Assembly (NCBI RefSeq): GCF_963924245.1
Contig: NC_086286.1
Span: 42,249,546-42,313,545 of the forward strand
DNA: 64,000 nt
DNA from: Chroicocephalus ridibundus
Taxonomy: Eukaryota > Chordata > Aves > Charadriiformes > Laridae
Direction of reading: 5' to 3'
Within the stretch, counting starts at the first letter, position 1. Every line of letters begins with the position of its first letter. The position numbers and the translations under genes were made by a program. Below the pieces are notes generated by a model. It saw only the letters and a list, made by a program, of their open reading frames with translations. It was not told where the DNA came from and made no database searches. Of the stretch, positions 1 through 13,300 are shown in pieces.

Positions 1-654
1 GAATTGCTTTACTTTATATGAACTGAAATATTCATTTCATGGATCTATTTCCTCCTCAAGCAATCTCCTCTTAGAAATTTTTTAGCCCCTGCCTGTTCTG
101 CCAAGGTAAAAATGTGCTCATTAATCAAGGTGTGCAGCAAACCTGGCCTTGCTTGAAAAATGCCTGCTCAGTGAACGTGCTACTTTCAATTACAAACAGA
201 GAGCTCAAGCATGCCTTGGTCTTTTGAAGTATTGCACACCATTTTCTATGCCATGAAGAGGCATAGTGGTGTTACCAGAAAAAATCTCTCCTTTGTATTC
301 AGCCAGCATTTCAGGCAGCACTTTAGAGCCTGGGAGAGATTACTGCTCATGATTGCTGTTCATAAAGTTCATAGCAGGTCTCCTTTTTTCTGTAAAGAAT
401 GCTATTTTCCCCCTCCCCTTTCTTCCAGATTGTTTTATTTCCTAGGAAACTCTGAAGCAATTTACATGCCTTTTGGGTCATGTAAGAAATTTTCTAGCCA
501 GCTGAGCGACTGGATGGAAGTTAAGTGTTCTCCAGTTCAGACAGATGGTCTTGTTTAGCTGTCACATTTTAACTGTGCAGCTTACCAAGGATTTGTAGTT
601 CTCTTCAGAACTAGTGCTAATATTTTGAACTTCTGCAGAATCTTCCTATTGAAC

Positions 655-800
655 TCTCAAAGCTCTTTACAAACATAATTGAATTTAGCCTTCATATCAG
701 CTCCGCTGACCAGATCAGTATTCTCATCTTAAAGATGGAAAAGCTGATACATGAAGAGTAAGGCTAGATGTCTAAATGAGATAACTGACATCAGGCAGTG
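655..800 (-). repeat. MIR/L2-like ancient remnant
   Basis: On the plus strand AAAGCTCTTTACAAACATAA is followed by TCATCTTAAAGATGGAAAAG and later CATCAGGCAGTGGAG. The order and spacing resemble the reverse complement of the MIR/L2 3' region, with its short-count and 'all but one' blocks. Divergence is high, so the family assignment is tentative. Confidence 0.5.
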
Positions 801-3800
801 GAGTTCCTGTTCAGACATGCTGGTAACAACTTCTGCATAAGAATCTCACTAAATTTTGTAAATGCCAATTCAGTTATTGTTGCTATTATTATGGACAGTA
901 AGTATCCAAAAAGCAAGAAAAAAGTAAAAGTCATGCTCAAAGAGCATCCTCACATCAGAGGTGACACTAAACAATTGAAGAATAAGACCCAAAGTACTTT
1001 AGAAGGGGGAACTAGAGGGCCAGCACCTCAAAGATTTAGGGCAAATTATGAAGGGAGAAAAAAGTGAAAGGAAAGGAAAATCCTGTAAAAAAACAGTGTA
1101 GATTTGCCAAAAATAGATCCTGCAAGACTGCGTTTTTGATAAGATGATATAATCTAAATGAAGGAAAATAAACACAGAGCTAAGCTTCAGTGAAGAATGT
1201 AATGGAGTATTACAGAGTTACAGTTATTCTGGTTGGTCATTTGCACAAAAATGATGAGATGGATAAGAAACTAGGTAAGAAAGAAGCAAAAAAAGAGGGA
1301 GATTCCTATGAGTCTTTCCACAGTCTTCCACCTCTTCTGCACTGGAAGCTTATGGTTTGGAAACAGCAGACAGGGAAGAAGATCTGGTGATCACGGAGTG
1401 ATTGTAACGTGTCAAATGAGGTAGTCATGCCAGAAGACAATATGAACCTGTATTTGGTTATCCATTTGCTTTTTGGTCAAAAATCAACTGAATCTTGACA
1501 CACTCGGCTGATGGTTCAACTAGTGTCTGAGTGAGACAGAACACCTTATTATTTGTTCGGAACCTGCCGGTTGTTGGTTTCGTCTGATATCTTCTGGGTA
1601 TTATGAGAGAGAGTGATCATTCCTCATTTACCTTTTCCACGCTACGTGTGATTTTGTAGATCCATCAACAAGTCCTTCCACAATCATTTCTTTTGCAGGC
1701 CTGTCCTGGTCTATTTATTTACTCCTTCATTGCACTGCCTCTGTCCTCATCACCTCGTCTATACCTTTCTACTGAACTCTTCTGAGAAGACAGAATCAGA
1801 ATCACGCACAATACCTAAGGTGTAGGGGTGTGGTGGGTTTTTACAGCACATCTCTGCTTTTCTTAAAAATATCCTAATACTTGATTTGCTTTTTTTGACC
1901 ATAATGTTCACAATGTTTTCACAGAACTATGCCTGATAACTCCAAGATCTATTTCCCAAATTATACAGGTTACTTCAGAACCCATTGTTGTATATATATA
2001 AATGCCCACTAAAATACCGATCTATGTGTACAAGAAAAATAGTACAAATAACGATAACTCCCTAGTCCACAGAAGTGGAAGGTAACAGAAATCCAGCCAA
2101 AGAACACACTGCTTTGATTCTTTCCTGACCCACAGTTGTCATGAGAAAAATGACTATGTCTCTCCAGGTTTCAGCCATCCTATCTGAAATTGGTATTTGT
2201 AATCATCTGTCTAAAGAGAGAGTGTCATTGTGCTGCACCTGACAGTTTCTCTGGAGAATTATCTGGAGATATGATAGAAAAGGAAACAAGTTGATACTAT
2301 TGCTTAAACAAGTGATGTAACTCACATGTTATCAGTCTTTTGTATTACAACGGACTTCTGAGGGGACCTGAGATACTGGAGAGTGGAGAGAAGACATTTT
2401 GCACTGACGATGTCAGTACTACCAGCTGCGTCCTTCCTTGTGCAGTTTGTGCTTGCACACGTGCACACACACTCGCATGACCTCTCTGAAGTTCGCTGAC
2501 ACTAGTAGCAATTAGATGCGTGTGGCTCATACTGGGGAGACTCAAATCATAGAGGAAAGTTCTGTGGCTGAAGAAGAGAGGTCATGCAAACCTGGAGATT
2601 CATGACCTGCTCTAAGAAAACTTGCATTGCTTGTATCTGCAACCAGTTTTGAAGTCATATTCTCAGCTGTACCAGATACTGAGGGTGGGCTGTTTTTCTT
2701 AACATCAACAGATAGTCATAGGTACACTGCTGGAGGCGAAGATGGCACCATGGTCTTTGTCACAAATTACAGTCTCTCTAGTGTACATTTTCCTTCCATA
2801 CTTTACTTCTCTTCCCATGCATGTTCTCTTTCACTAGCTTTCCCATTCTTCCTTTACTGTCTTTCCTACATTGTGTTTTCTGGCACTTTTCCAACGTACT
2901 CTATGTGGCTTTTAAAATCTTTTTATAAATCCTTTGAACTCAACTGTTGACCTTAATCTCTTGCTCTTCTGGTTATGCAAGGACTGAGATGGTATGTTCC
3001 TATCTGCAGTGACAGTCTATGCTACCATCTTTAGCTGTAAAGATGGTGAACTCATGACAAAAAAGCTGAGAGCTACAAGATGTTTTGAAGATCAGCCAGG
3101 ACACAGGGGCAATCTATATAATATCTTTTCCTACTTCCATTCCAGATTGAGCACTCTTTCTTTCCATAACATCTCTTAACACCAGAAGAAGACAGAAAAT
3201 TTAAAGCGGCCAGTTCAAACAAACAGTGAGAGCATTTTAAGTGGATGAGTGAGAGAGATCGAGAGCCAAGATGAAAATTGCAGTTTATACCACTTGGTCA
3301 TTTTATTAAAGTTATCATTCAAATCTTGGCAGAGCCAACATCTGTAACAATATCCACTTTAATGTGAATAAATTATCACCATAAGGAATATAACAGAGTG
3401 ATCAGCAGCCAGAGAGAAATGATTTCTGAGATGGATAGCAAACATTTATTGAGAATTCAATCAATTAAGAAGTGTGATTGCTTATTTGATCACATGAGTT
3501 AAATTACTGAAACAAATAGTAATGGGACAGTATGAGATGCAGATGTGATGAAAAAATATTTTGAGCCGTAATTTCACAGATCTAAATCCTGAACTGTTTC
3601 CAAAGGCAGTTGTTTCACTGAAATAACAGGATGTTTCTTGAGTGAGGACAGAATAAAAAAATAAACAAAAAAATAAATTGGCAGTCTGCCACAAAAATTT
3701 CTAAACTAAGGTTACTGTCTCTGCATTTCTTTTGCAAAATACAGCAAGCCTGTTAAGCCTACAAAACTGCATTTACTTCCATTTGGATTGGCAGAACCAG

Positions 3801-3869
3801 AGAGACAGACAAGACAGAATAGACACAAGAACTGTGCTCTGCATGAACCAAAAAACATCCTAAAGTCAC

Positions 3870-3990
3870 AATGAGATTTAGATTCAACTCTTGGCTTTCC
3901 CTGAGGTTTTCTCTTGTAACACTGGGCAAACCACTTCATTTGCCTGGGCCTCCGTGTCTTATCTGTGCAGAACAAAGGCTGTCATGCCAT
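3870..3990 (+). repeat. MIR-like ancient remnant
   Basis: CACTGGGCAAACCACTTCAT followed by TTGCCTGGGCCTCCGTGTCT and TATCTGTGCAGAAC matches the MIR core-to-3' order (TTGGGCAA, CACTT, CCTCAGTTTCC, ATCTGTAAAATG). It is in the SMYD3 intron. Confidence 0.6.
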
Positions 3991-4763
3991 GCTTTTTAGT
4001 GCTTAGTATGAGGTGGCTCATGCACAAGCCGTGGTCATTGGTGAAAACTTCAATATTGGGGATACCAAGAGTTTTGCCAATACAGCAATAATACAGATAG
4101 AGAGCACGTGTAAATTAAACTGCAAAAGATGTACAGCCAGGGTGCATTATTAGAGTATGGAGACTTCCAAGTGAACTCTGATTAGAGGTGTTAGCTTTAT
4201 CAGACCCCATCTCGCTCAGAAAATTATGCCGACTTTCTGCTGTTCTTTGATTAAACCAGAAGACGAGTAAGTCTCTTAGGGGTAATTAATAGTCTTATGT
4301 AATAGTAATAGAAAGTAACTTTCCCAGCTTTAGTTTGTAAGATAATTTCCAGCATAAAGCTTCTACCAATAATAATGTCTTCCTATCACTGGCAAAGCTT
4401 TTTTGTAATGCTTTAGGGATGCGCAATAGTGGTTTCCTCCAGGAAGACCTCCCTGCTAGTGCTGAGGAGCCGATCCCAAAATCCACGTGAGAGAGGTGAA
4501 ATCTGGGAAAAAATAGAAAAGAGTGATGCCAGCATTAGACTGTTCAGTGCTGCTTTGATCATCTCCATGAGACACTGCGATGGGAAGATAAAATGGACAA
4601 TAAACATTTCAGGGCAGCTGGAGTGTATCAAGTCTTCCACAAGTAAAGGAATTAGTCTGCTACTCCAAAAATGACATGGCTGCTGCAGAAGGTATAAGGG
4701 GAGTTGTAAGATACTGACCTGATTTAAAGTTATCTTGTCATTGATAATAAATAAGAAGTTGTT

Positions 4764-4803
4764 AAGAGAAGAAAAGAAAGAGAGGGAGAAAGAGAGAGAG
4801 AAG
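4764..4803. repeat. 40-nt purine-only tract
   Basis: An uninterrupted A/G run on the plus strand, ending in a short GA repeat. It is in the SMYD3 intron. Confidence 0.9.
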
Positions 4804-6529
4804 CCGGAAAGACTAACGGGTTAACACCATTATTATTCCAAGAAAAAGCATATTATTAACATGAGAGCCAGAGTAGTATTCTTTTGGAAAGCTTTCACAG
4901 GGACCTCTAAAGACTACACACAGGTTAATATACATATATTGCCCTTAGAAATTTTACAGTCCCAACTAGACTTCTAATACCTAGCATTCAAAACAGTCAC
5001 TTAGTCCAGTATCGATAACACGTTCCCATTTCCTCCAGCCTGTAACCTTGTTCCATTCCAGACACAAAACTCTTGCACAGGGCTTGTGCTTATTAAAAAA
5101 TACTAATATTGAGCAAATTATGTATAAAGCTGCTTAAGATTATTTTCTATAAACAGAGCATTGCTTCTTAAGCACTATTTCAGCCTCAAATTGCTGGGTT
5201 TGGAGCAGGAATTGCTAGGTGAAATTCTGTGTAGGAGATCAGACTGAACAGCTGCAGCACCGTTGGCATTAAGATCTGTGAGGTCCTAAATGAGCACAGT
5301 TAGTTTACCTGTCTTATGCTCCTGAGGCATATGATTTTTTTGACTATCCATAAAATAACTTCTTCCTCCCTGGAAATGTTGATAGATATCAAATGTTTCG
5401 TACTTTTTAGCGCAAATATTAATTTATCCTTAAATTTGTCCTAAAAATGTTTCTCATAATTCCCATATTTAGAACCCATTGATCATCCCAGCCAAGGAAC
5501 AAAAATAATATCATGTGAATTAGACAACCATCTCACATCACTGAATAATGAAAAAAACAAATAACTGGACAACATAAAACTAATTCCTAGGCTGCAGTTC
5601 AGTGAACAGCCTTAATGAATGTACTCAAATACCGAGCAGTTCAGAAATCAAGAATGTGTCAGAGAAAGAAGAGGAGGTTGAACTTACTGGGTGCTATATT
5701 GGAGGTAAACATTTCCACCATCTGTAGCTCGTGCGTTTTGTCATGAGGCTGATGCTGTCCCCTTTGCATTCTGCTCACCACCTTTCTTGAAGCCTGGGAC
5801 CCTCTTCTTAATTCCTTCTCTGTTGCTGGGGCTCCTAAAGCTGCTTTATGTCTTTTATGCTGTCATATTTACTTGCACTAAAAGGTACCGCAAACCAATT
5901 TAATGCATAGCATCACTTTTTATATGTCACCATATTAAAGAGCCTTGTAACATTTCCACTTTAAACCCTTGTTTCAGGTTTTGTAAATCCTGCCTGCTTC
6001 TAATTACATCATGCTGAAGACAACAGTGTAAATGTTAACCCCACAGACTGATTTACAGGGAATGGTAGGCACCTCTTTATTTTAAAATACGAGGCATCAG
6101 AAGAGGCAGTGATTTTGCATAGTCTCTTTTTTTTAATAGTAGGCTTTAACTCACAGGAGAACACAAAAGCTCTGATTATTTACCCAGTAATGGGAGATAA
6201 GTTGAGCAGAATTAATGGAAGTACAGTATTAAGAAATAGAAGGCACTGGCTAAAATTTGTCAAGGGTTGTCTTTTTTACATTGTCCTTCATGTGAGAACA
6301 CAAGGGATTGCTTGGAGAGATTCAGAGCTAATATATAGAATGAAGAAAAATATTTTTCTTCATATGTATATGAAGATATGATCAGTGACTGCTCTGAGGG
6401 TTAATCAAGGCAAACCTTGTGACTGAATTCCAAATAGGAGCTATCGATCTCATGGTGTATTAGAAGCAGGTATTGCTTTACAGAGTACGGGTCATGGCTG
6501 TTGGCTGTACCCTGTTTGGATGACAGTAA

Positions 6530-6700
6530 CGGTGGGCTTCCACAGGGGTCTGTCCTGGGACTCATCCTGTTCAACATCTTTATCAGCGACCTGGAGGAGG
6601 CAACAGAAGGCACTGCTGTGTGGTTTGCAGATGACACCAAACTGGGGGGGACAGTCGATAGGCGGGAGGGTGGCCTGGAGAGATGGGCCAGCAGAGATGC
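6530..6700 (+). mobile_element. CR1 LINE reverse transcriptase fragment
   Basis: A short stretch encodes LPQGSVLGLILFNIFISDLE and AVWFADDTKLGGTVD, the CR1 reverse transcriptase block around the FADD catalytic motif. No CR1 3' tail follows and the upstream part is missing, so the copy is cut at both ends. Edges are approximate. It differs from the copy at 31.7 kb and probably belongs to another subfamily. It lies within a SMYD3 intron. Confidence 0.85.
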
Positions 6701-8841
6701 TGTTGGTCATAGATCAGAACAAAACTGTGCTGTCTTATATAAGCAGAGGATGTGATACAAAATGTACAGACAATTCTCAGCCTCCTCCAGTTCTCTTGTT
6801 TACAGCGCGGCCTTACTTGTTAGTTGTTGTATTCTGTTTAATCTCTCTTTACAAGTAGACTACTGGGCATTGACCGGTGCCAAGGGCCAGGAAACATCAC
6901 TCCACAGAACTATCTTTATTTCAGCCTTCAGTATGTTACTGTTCCTCTTCCTATCCCTCAGGCCTCGGTAAATCTCATAAAATCCTTTTCAGATTGAAAT
7001 CCTACTCTTCCCAAGCTGTAACGTGTTTTACAGCATGTATTTCTCTTATAGTTGTCTCAGTCTCTTGTTGATAGTCTTTAGGTATCAATTCCTTGGCTGG
7101 TAAATGTCTTCCGTATTCTTAAATTTATCCACTTTAGTTTGTTCAGAGCAATATATGGGGATAATAAATTGGCTGACAAGTACCTGAAACTGCTTCTTAG
7201 TTCTTTCTGCCCTGCCAGTTTTTCGTAATACTGAATCCTAGGGATGCCTGGAAGAAGCCAGCAGCATTTTTCCCACTTACACATGTCCCAAAAGAGCTGC
7301 AAGCTGCCTGGATTTCTCTAGTGAACTTCTCAATGGATGTGCTTCCACAAAAGGTGTTCCAATAGTTTAATAGATTTATTCAAATATAATGATAAAAAAT
7401 AGTTGTTTCAAATATCAATTTTAAGGCTTTCAAAATGTAATTATGCACATGCATAAGATCACAGCAAAAATCAGCTCAGTAAAACAGCTTTGTAAATATT
7501 TATGAGCACAGGGCTCTTTGTTTCACACTTACTCCGTGTCCTCTTCTTAAATTTTCACATGCTTTAGTTTATGGCTGGTAGTCTGGCCCGTGTACCTGAC
7601 ATATTGCGAAATTGCTGCCTGTTTTCTCTGGTATTGCGTATACCACAATCCTAAAACTTTACAGGTGAATGTATCATCTATAGAAAGCAAGCTGTTAGCA
7701 TGGAGGGGCATATTCTGAATTCTGACGGACCCACGTGAAGTTTAGCTGGCGCCACGTTGCTGAACTAAAGCACAGCCTGGGTTTGTCCACGTGAGCTGCC
7801 ATCCCTGCGGTGGCTGCAGGAGAGGCAGGATCCAAGTTCCCTGTTTGTGTTGGTATTTTGCGTGGAGGTGGTTATTCAGGAGGGAGAGGAAAAGAAGAGA
7901 CATTAAAAAGATGGTGGAAAGGATGAAAGGTAAAGGTGTGGAACGAAGGAGATGTGAAGAGGCCATGAAGGAGCCGTGAAAGAATCAGAGCTGTCAGGAT
8001 ACAGCAGAGGCAGTCTAGTGGGGACTGCAAAGATAAGTTATCATCTTATGCAAAAGTCTTTGCCTCCCTGACTCCTTTTCTGTGGCCGTAATCCTTGCCC
8101 CAGGCATCCTGGCATTTCAGTGGCCCAGAGGAGAGGGAACGACCTTTTTACTCCTTCCTTTGCAGCAGTCATAGATGAGGGCAGAAGTACGCAATCATAC
8201 AGGCATCAATTTTTTGCAATTTTTACGAGTTGTGCATATGCTCACTACTCCCATTTGTGCCATGTTAGTGCTGCGATTTCTACTGCTCTTCACAAATTCA
8301 CACCAAAATCTCTGACTTTGTTGCATTTTCTCCCTATTTAACTAGTAGCAGATAGCACCGTGTTAATTGATGTGATAACCAGGAACAAAACCTAAAAATA
8401 GACCTACTGATAATTTCCCAGTGTTTGTTTAACCGGATCCTTGAAGTGGTCAGGGATCCTGAGTGGTCAGTTTGGACTGAGATGAGTGCGATTATTTTTC
8501 TTCTCTCTTGTCTGTTGGTTTTCCAGCCTTTTCGAACAGCAGCCCACAAGAGGTCTGACCAGCGGGTGCTTGTGGCAATTCAGGAGGGATTATTCTCATT
8601 GAGGAGTTGATTTCTGCTGCTTCATGAGAGGCTTTGGTAGATTAAGAGCTATTGCTTCTGAGATCCTACCAGGCATGCTTCCCGTGTGTTTTTGTATGTC
8701 TTCACTGAAACTGCACACGAGCAGCAGAAAAGGGGGGTTTGGGCGTGAAAACATTTTCCATTATGTTTACACATCTTCATTTGAGATTTGTAAGGACAGT
8801 CAGATACACTACCATTTAAACAATTAGTCGTATTTAATCGT

Positions 8842-8896
8842 ATTTGCATTTTCATTAGTGAAAAATGATGGAGAAAGATAACTCATGCATTTGCAT
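8842..8896 (+). promoter_or_regulatory. Two POU octamer motifs in an AT-rich block
   Basis: ATTTGCAT occurs at 8842-8849 and 8889-8896, 47 bp apart in the same orientation. The surrounding sequence to about 9010 is AT-rich and unique, with homeodomain-type ATTA cores. A candidate enhancer in the SMYD3 intron, by inference. Confidence 0.3.
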
Positions 8897-9149
8897 GCAG
8901 ACTTATCAGAAGATTCCTCTACATTGCACAAATTTACATCGCTTGGTGTCTTAGCGTGCATTTAATAATACTCGTGCAGATTTAAGTGTCTTTCTGACTG
9001 CAGTGGTATCATTCATTATCAATTTCCCTGAAAACCAATGATCATAGGTTTGGCGTAAACACAAAAAAAATTCTTCAAAGAGTAGATTTTGGGAAGCTTA
9101 TTGGCTTTTCTTCCTGCAGTTGTGACAAATTTTGTATTTTTTTAGACAC

Positions 9150-9180
9150 TCCTCAAGCACACCACTGGTGTACTTGAGGA
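9150..9180. repeat. 31-bp near-perfect palindrome
   Basis: The left arm TCCTCAAGCACACCA and right arm TGGTGTACTTGAGGA are 15 bases each with one mismatch and a single central base. An AATAAA follows directly at 9182-9187. It is in the SMYD3 intron. Confidence 0.9.
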
Positions 9181-10198
9181 AATAAAATGCTGTTTGATCA
9201 GACAGGACGTTTGTCTTTGGTGAGTCATGCTTGAGGCTTTTATTCTTTCATTTGTGTAGTTGGTCAAAAAAGATCTAAGATCTTTTGCAGGTGACTTAAT
9301 TTCCAGGTGTATCCCTTCACCTCATGTTCCCTGCTGGCCAGTTCCAGGCAAGGCGCGTCCACGGCTTTCTGCAGCCCCCAGTTTGCTCTTCTGAGATGCC
9401 ATGCTGTCCACATCCAGGTCACAGGGCTGGGGTGGAATCCAGGTGTTGTGAGCCAAGGGCTGGCAGGGTTTGGAAATGTGGACTGGCCGCCATGAAAGCA
9501 TGGACATTCCAAGAACATCTTGAGAGGAATTAATGATGACATTGCTCTCCATCTACTTCCTATAAAAAAAAGAGAGGATAGTTCTGTTTTTTTATTAACT
9601 CCAGTGAGATTGATGGAAAACTTCTGCTTCTGTGAAATTAATTGAGTAAGAATGGGAGTGTATCCTCACACTAGCAGATGCACGAGCAAAGTCTGAGATG
9701 TTTATTTGAACGTGCAGCACCAGTTCTTTCTCCAACAGGGAGCAGCAAACAAACCCTCAGAAATGGTGGCCTCAATGCTACATACCTGCTTTCCCTGCAG
9801 TCCCTTTCCTTCATCTTGGAGGATCCAGGACTGGGTTCCCTGCTGAAGCTTCCTCCTAAAATTATAACTCTCCAGAGACCTGGGATTGTGAACGACCTCT
9901 GTTTGCAACACTAAGTACAGTAAATGCTATTGTATTATCCAACAGTAGCGAATTAAATAATCCCACTCCCGTCACTTTCTAACAGGATAATGTTAAAGGC
10001 ATTCCTCTGAGATGGAGAGTAATAATTTGCTAATTCCCCTCTGTATTTCATGCTTCTCAGTAGTGCAGCTAATTTTCTCTGAGTACCTTATTAACATTCA
10101 CAGTGACTTTGCAGTCCCACCCTAATAGCTCTCCGCAGAGGCAGTGACTGTGAAGGTGAGAGCTGACAGTGACACATTTTCCTCCTTTTTCTCTGCAG

Positions 10199-10307
10199 AC
10201 TGTATTATCCCGGTTTCCATCCGCTGAGGGCTGTCCAGCTGATGCGAGTGGGCAAACTGCAGTACAGTCAAGATATGTTTCCTCAAGCACTGGAGACCTT
10301 GAAAGAG
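10199..10307 (+). CDS. SMYD3: SMYD3 penultimate coding exon (TPR-like C-terminal domain)
   Basis: SMYD3 is a SET/MYND lysine methyltransferase reported to act on MAP3K2 in the cytoplasm and on histones in the nucleus. This exon encodes 36 residues beginning LYYPGFHPLRAVQLMRVGKL and ending MFPQALETLKE. I recognise this as part of the TPR-like C-terminal domain that closes over the catalytic cleft. The exon is bounded by CTCTGCAG before 10199 and by a GTCAGT donor at 10308. Its first base is the third base of a split codon, and it ends on a codon boundary. It joins in frame to the exon at 17008 across a 6.7-kb intron. Family and domain are recognised from memory; exon borders are read directly. 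The SET and MYND parts lie outside the window. Confidence 0.93.
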
Positions 10308-13300
10308 GTCAGTATTGTGAACTGTTTCTTCTCTGTGCCCCTCCCTCACTTCCCCCGAAACTGCCATGTGTTCCCCGCTTCTGCTCTGACTGTACCTCAC
10401 ACCTTTGGATGCTCTTCACCGCTTTTTCCATGAGCGGTGTTTCCCCAGGCTGCAGCTGAGAGTGGTGATGGGTCACTGTCACTCAGCGTTTCAGGCACTG
10501 ATTTCCTCCAGTATCAGTCACTGCTAATTACAGTTCGATAGCTCAGAGCTGCCTGGATGAAAAATAACTATTAGATCCGAAGAGATAAAAATATCTCAGT
10601 GCCTCATACACTCCTCACGGTAGCGAAGTGAATCTGGGAGCACTGAAAGGACAAGAACAAGCACAGAGATGCAGTTTCTACCCTCCTTATTCCCTAGCAG
10701 GGATCTGTGATTTTAGGTTGGAGAACTTTGCCTTTAATGCTTGTATTTTATTGTGTGCCATACTCAAATCAACAGGCATGCTTCTTGATCCCTCCTATTT
10801 CTATATCATTCATCATTTCTCTTCTTTGATCTGGTTTTGCAGCTGGTGTTTTGCTAGTTACATTTCAGCGTTAAACCATCCCTCTTGTACCTGAGCTGAC
10901 TTTTATATTAATTTCCTCTTACCCTGGGGCTCTTATTTGTCCTGATGCTATATTGCTGTTAGTATCATCTTAAATACACTGAAGAATCCCCTTCCACATG
11001 CAACATGCCCTCAGGACATAAGCTCTTACTCACTTCCCATCTCAAGCCCACAATCACTGCTGAGGTGTTTTTCCCTCCCTGGAAGATGTGCTGCCTCCAG
11101 TTCCCCTCAAAGAGGTCTTACGCTTATTCCCTTGTATTATTGATTGTCCTGACATCAGCTTGGCCTGCAGACAGTACGTGCTCTGTGCAGTCCCCCCTCT
11201 CGTCTCTTGGCCCACCTCCAGTGCCTGACACAACCTCCTCGTTGCCTTTGCTGGGCGCTGCAGAAAGCCACCTGGCCCAGCTACTTGCCTATTGCTGCTG
11301 GGCAGGGGCGGGCCCCAGCACTGGCCCCCGTGTTGGAAAGAAGTGCAGAAGTTGGCTGTACGTCCCCTTTGCTTAACGTCCGTGCTGTATGGAAGGCTAG
11401 TCTTGTGGCAAAGAGTTAGGGCAGCTGCTCAGGATAGAAAGGGATAGGTGTCTGCACTGGGGGTGGGGGAGAAGCAGTTTTTAGCCCTGCCTGGATCCCC
11501 TATAAAGTTAAGATCAGTCATGACTCTCTAGATGACTTAGTATTTTGTACTTACTTTTTTCAACCCCCATATCTATTTGGTTTTAACATCTGATTAATTA
11601 TGCAAGCTGAATAACTGGTAATTTCCACAGGTTGAAATAATAAATTAGTATTTAATACGATGACAGTCTTACTAAGTCTTGGTAACTTAAATCTTCACTT
11701 GATATATTTAACTTAAATTATGGCCAATTCTGATCATTAAAAAAGCAGATGGAAAAGTAATCCATTCTATTTTCCATGCAGTATTCAGAAGTAAGTCATA
11801 TATCTGTCATGTGCCAGGTAATCTGTTCTGCTGTCTCTCCCATAATATTTATAGTTTCCAAACATTCAGACTTTCCTTTTCAGCAAGTGGAGTGAGACCC
11901 CAGTCAGAGGAGCTTACATTTTCATTGATACTGATGCAATATATCAACAGGCATTCTTTTAATTGCATTTCTAATATGATACTGCATTAAATTAAACTGG
12001 AGTGAATTCCCCTAGAGACATCTGAATGCTACTCATCAGTGAAGGTGGAGGCTGTGATGGGGTTTTTTTATGTTTTTAGTGAAGTTGCCCATTGCAAACC
12101 AGATTGCTACTGTATTATCCTTTGAATGCTGGGCAATGCCTAACACAGAAACCTTTTTTCAAGCTGTGATCTCCTCTTTCCCTGAAAAGGGAGAACAAGG
12201 TGCTGCTTACCGTTCTATGCCATACCTCAGTGAATCTCTAACTGTGGTCTCCAAGCCATGAGTGGTGCACAAGGACACAGTAAGTGTTTTACAGCTGAAA
12301 TGGAGAACCGTTTACAAATGAATCCTGTTGTGCTTCACCTATTCCTTGTTCAGCCTCTCCCTTTTCACCCACATGTGTGAGACGGAGAGACTGAACTCCC
12401 ACTCTCTGGGAGCACAGCTGAGCGGAGGAAAACCTTCTTGTCATCCTGTTTCTCCATGCAACTTGTAAGCACAGGACACAACACTTCTTTGGATAAGATC
12501 TGAAACGGATTTCATTCATTGCTGTCTACACCAGAACAAATTAGAGCGAGATATAATTCCCAGTTTGTTGTGAGTAAAGGATGTGATTCCTAATATAACT
12601 CAGATAATGTCCTAGAGTTATACAGGAACACAGTTTGGCCTTTTGTGATTAGATGTGTCAACAGAGCATGCCACATGCTCAGAGCAGAAACTCGATTACC
12701 TTCTCTGCTTCATTACTCTTCTTAATACGCCCTGACACTGAATAGCACCCTGTTGGAGCCCTCGTCAGACTAATTTCAGTGCGGCATTAAGGAGAAGGAT
12801 GTGGAAGGTGCAGAGGAATTGAGATCTGAGTGAAATTCACCTCACTCATATAAATTCTGTTTAATCAGGCACAGCCGCAGAGCTGCTGGGGATTGACAGC
12901 CTCTCTGCATCAGATGCGCAGTCTGTTAAGACCAGTAGATCTTCATACACAGCTCTGCAGCCCAGCCCTTACTGCTGCTCTCAGTGCCTCCTGAAAATGA
13001 ATCACTATCATAGCCACCTTTCTCTTAGTGCCCTTTGGGTTTAGCTCTTTGCCCTGCACCCCCAAAGAAGGCTTAAATAATGTGGAGGGCTTTATGTTAC
13101 CCATTAAAATAAATCACCCCCTAAAAGTATATCAGGCCCTGCAGAATCTAATTTGCCAGGTTTTGGAAATAGAGGCGTTACAGAGAGCCACTGCAGAAAT
13201 AAAACCTGAAGGTAGCCCTTGGTTACCAACATAGTATTTTTAAATTTATATACATATATATGAAAGATGTAATGGTGGGACGACAAATGGAATTACAGAT

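Larger units (their letters stand above)
1..10198 (+). other. SMYD3: SMYD3 intron (3' part of a longer intron)
   Basis: This stretch precedes the penultimate SMYD3 coding exon and ends in a good acceptor, a pyrimidine-rich run followed by CTCTGCAG at 10191-10198. I read all frames for SET, MYND or TPR-like SMYD3 sequence and saw none, so the upstream exons lie outside the window. It contains MIR/L2-like remnants near 655-800 and 3870-3990, a purine tract at 4764-4803, a CR1 fragment near 6530-6700, an octamer-bearing AT-rich block around 8.8-9.0 kb and a palindrome at 9150-9180. The small ORFs in it have no recognisable protein content. Confidence 0.8.

Noticed and set aside
12665..12681. Inverted repeat GAGCATG-cca-CATGCTC
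   Set aside because: Arms of seven bases are expected by chance in a window of this size.
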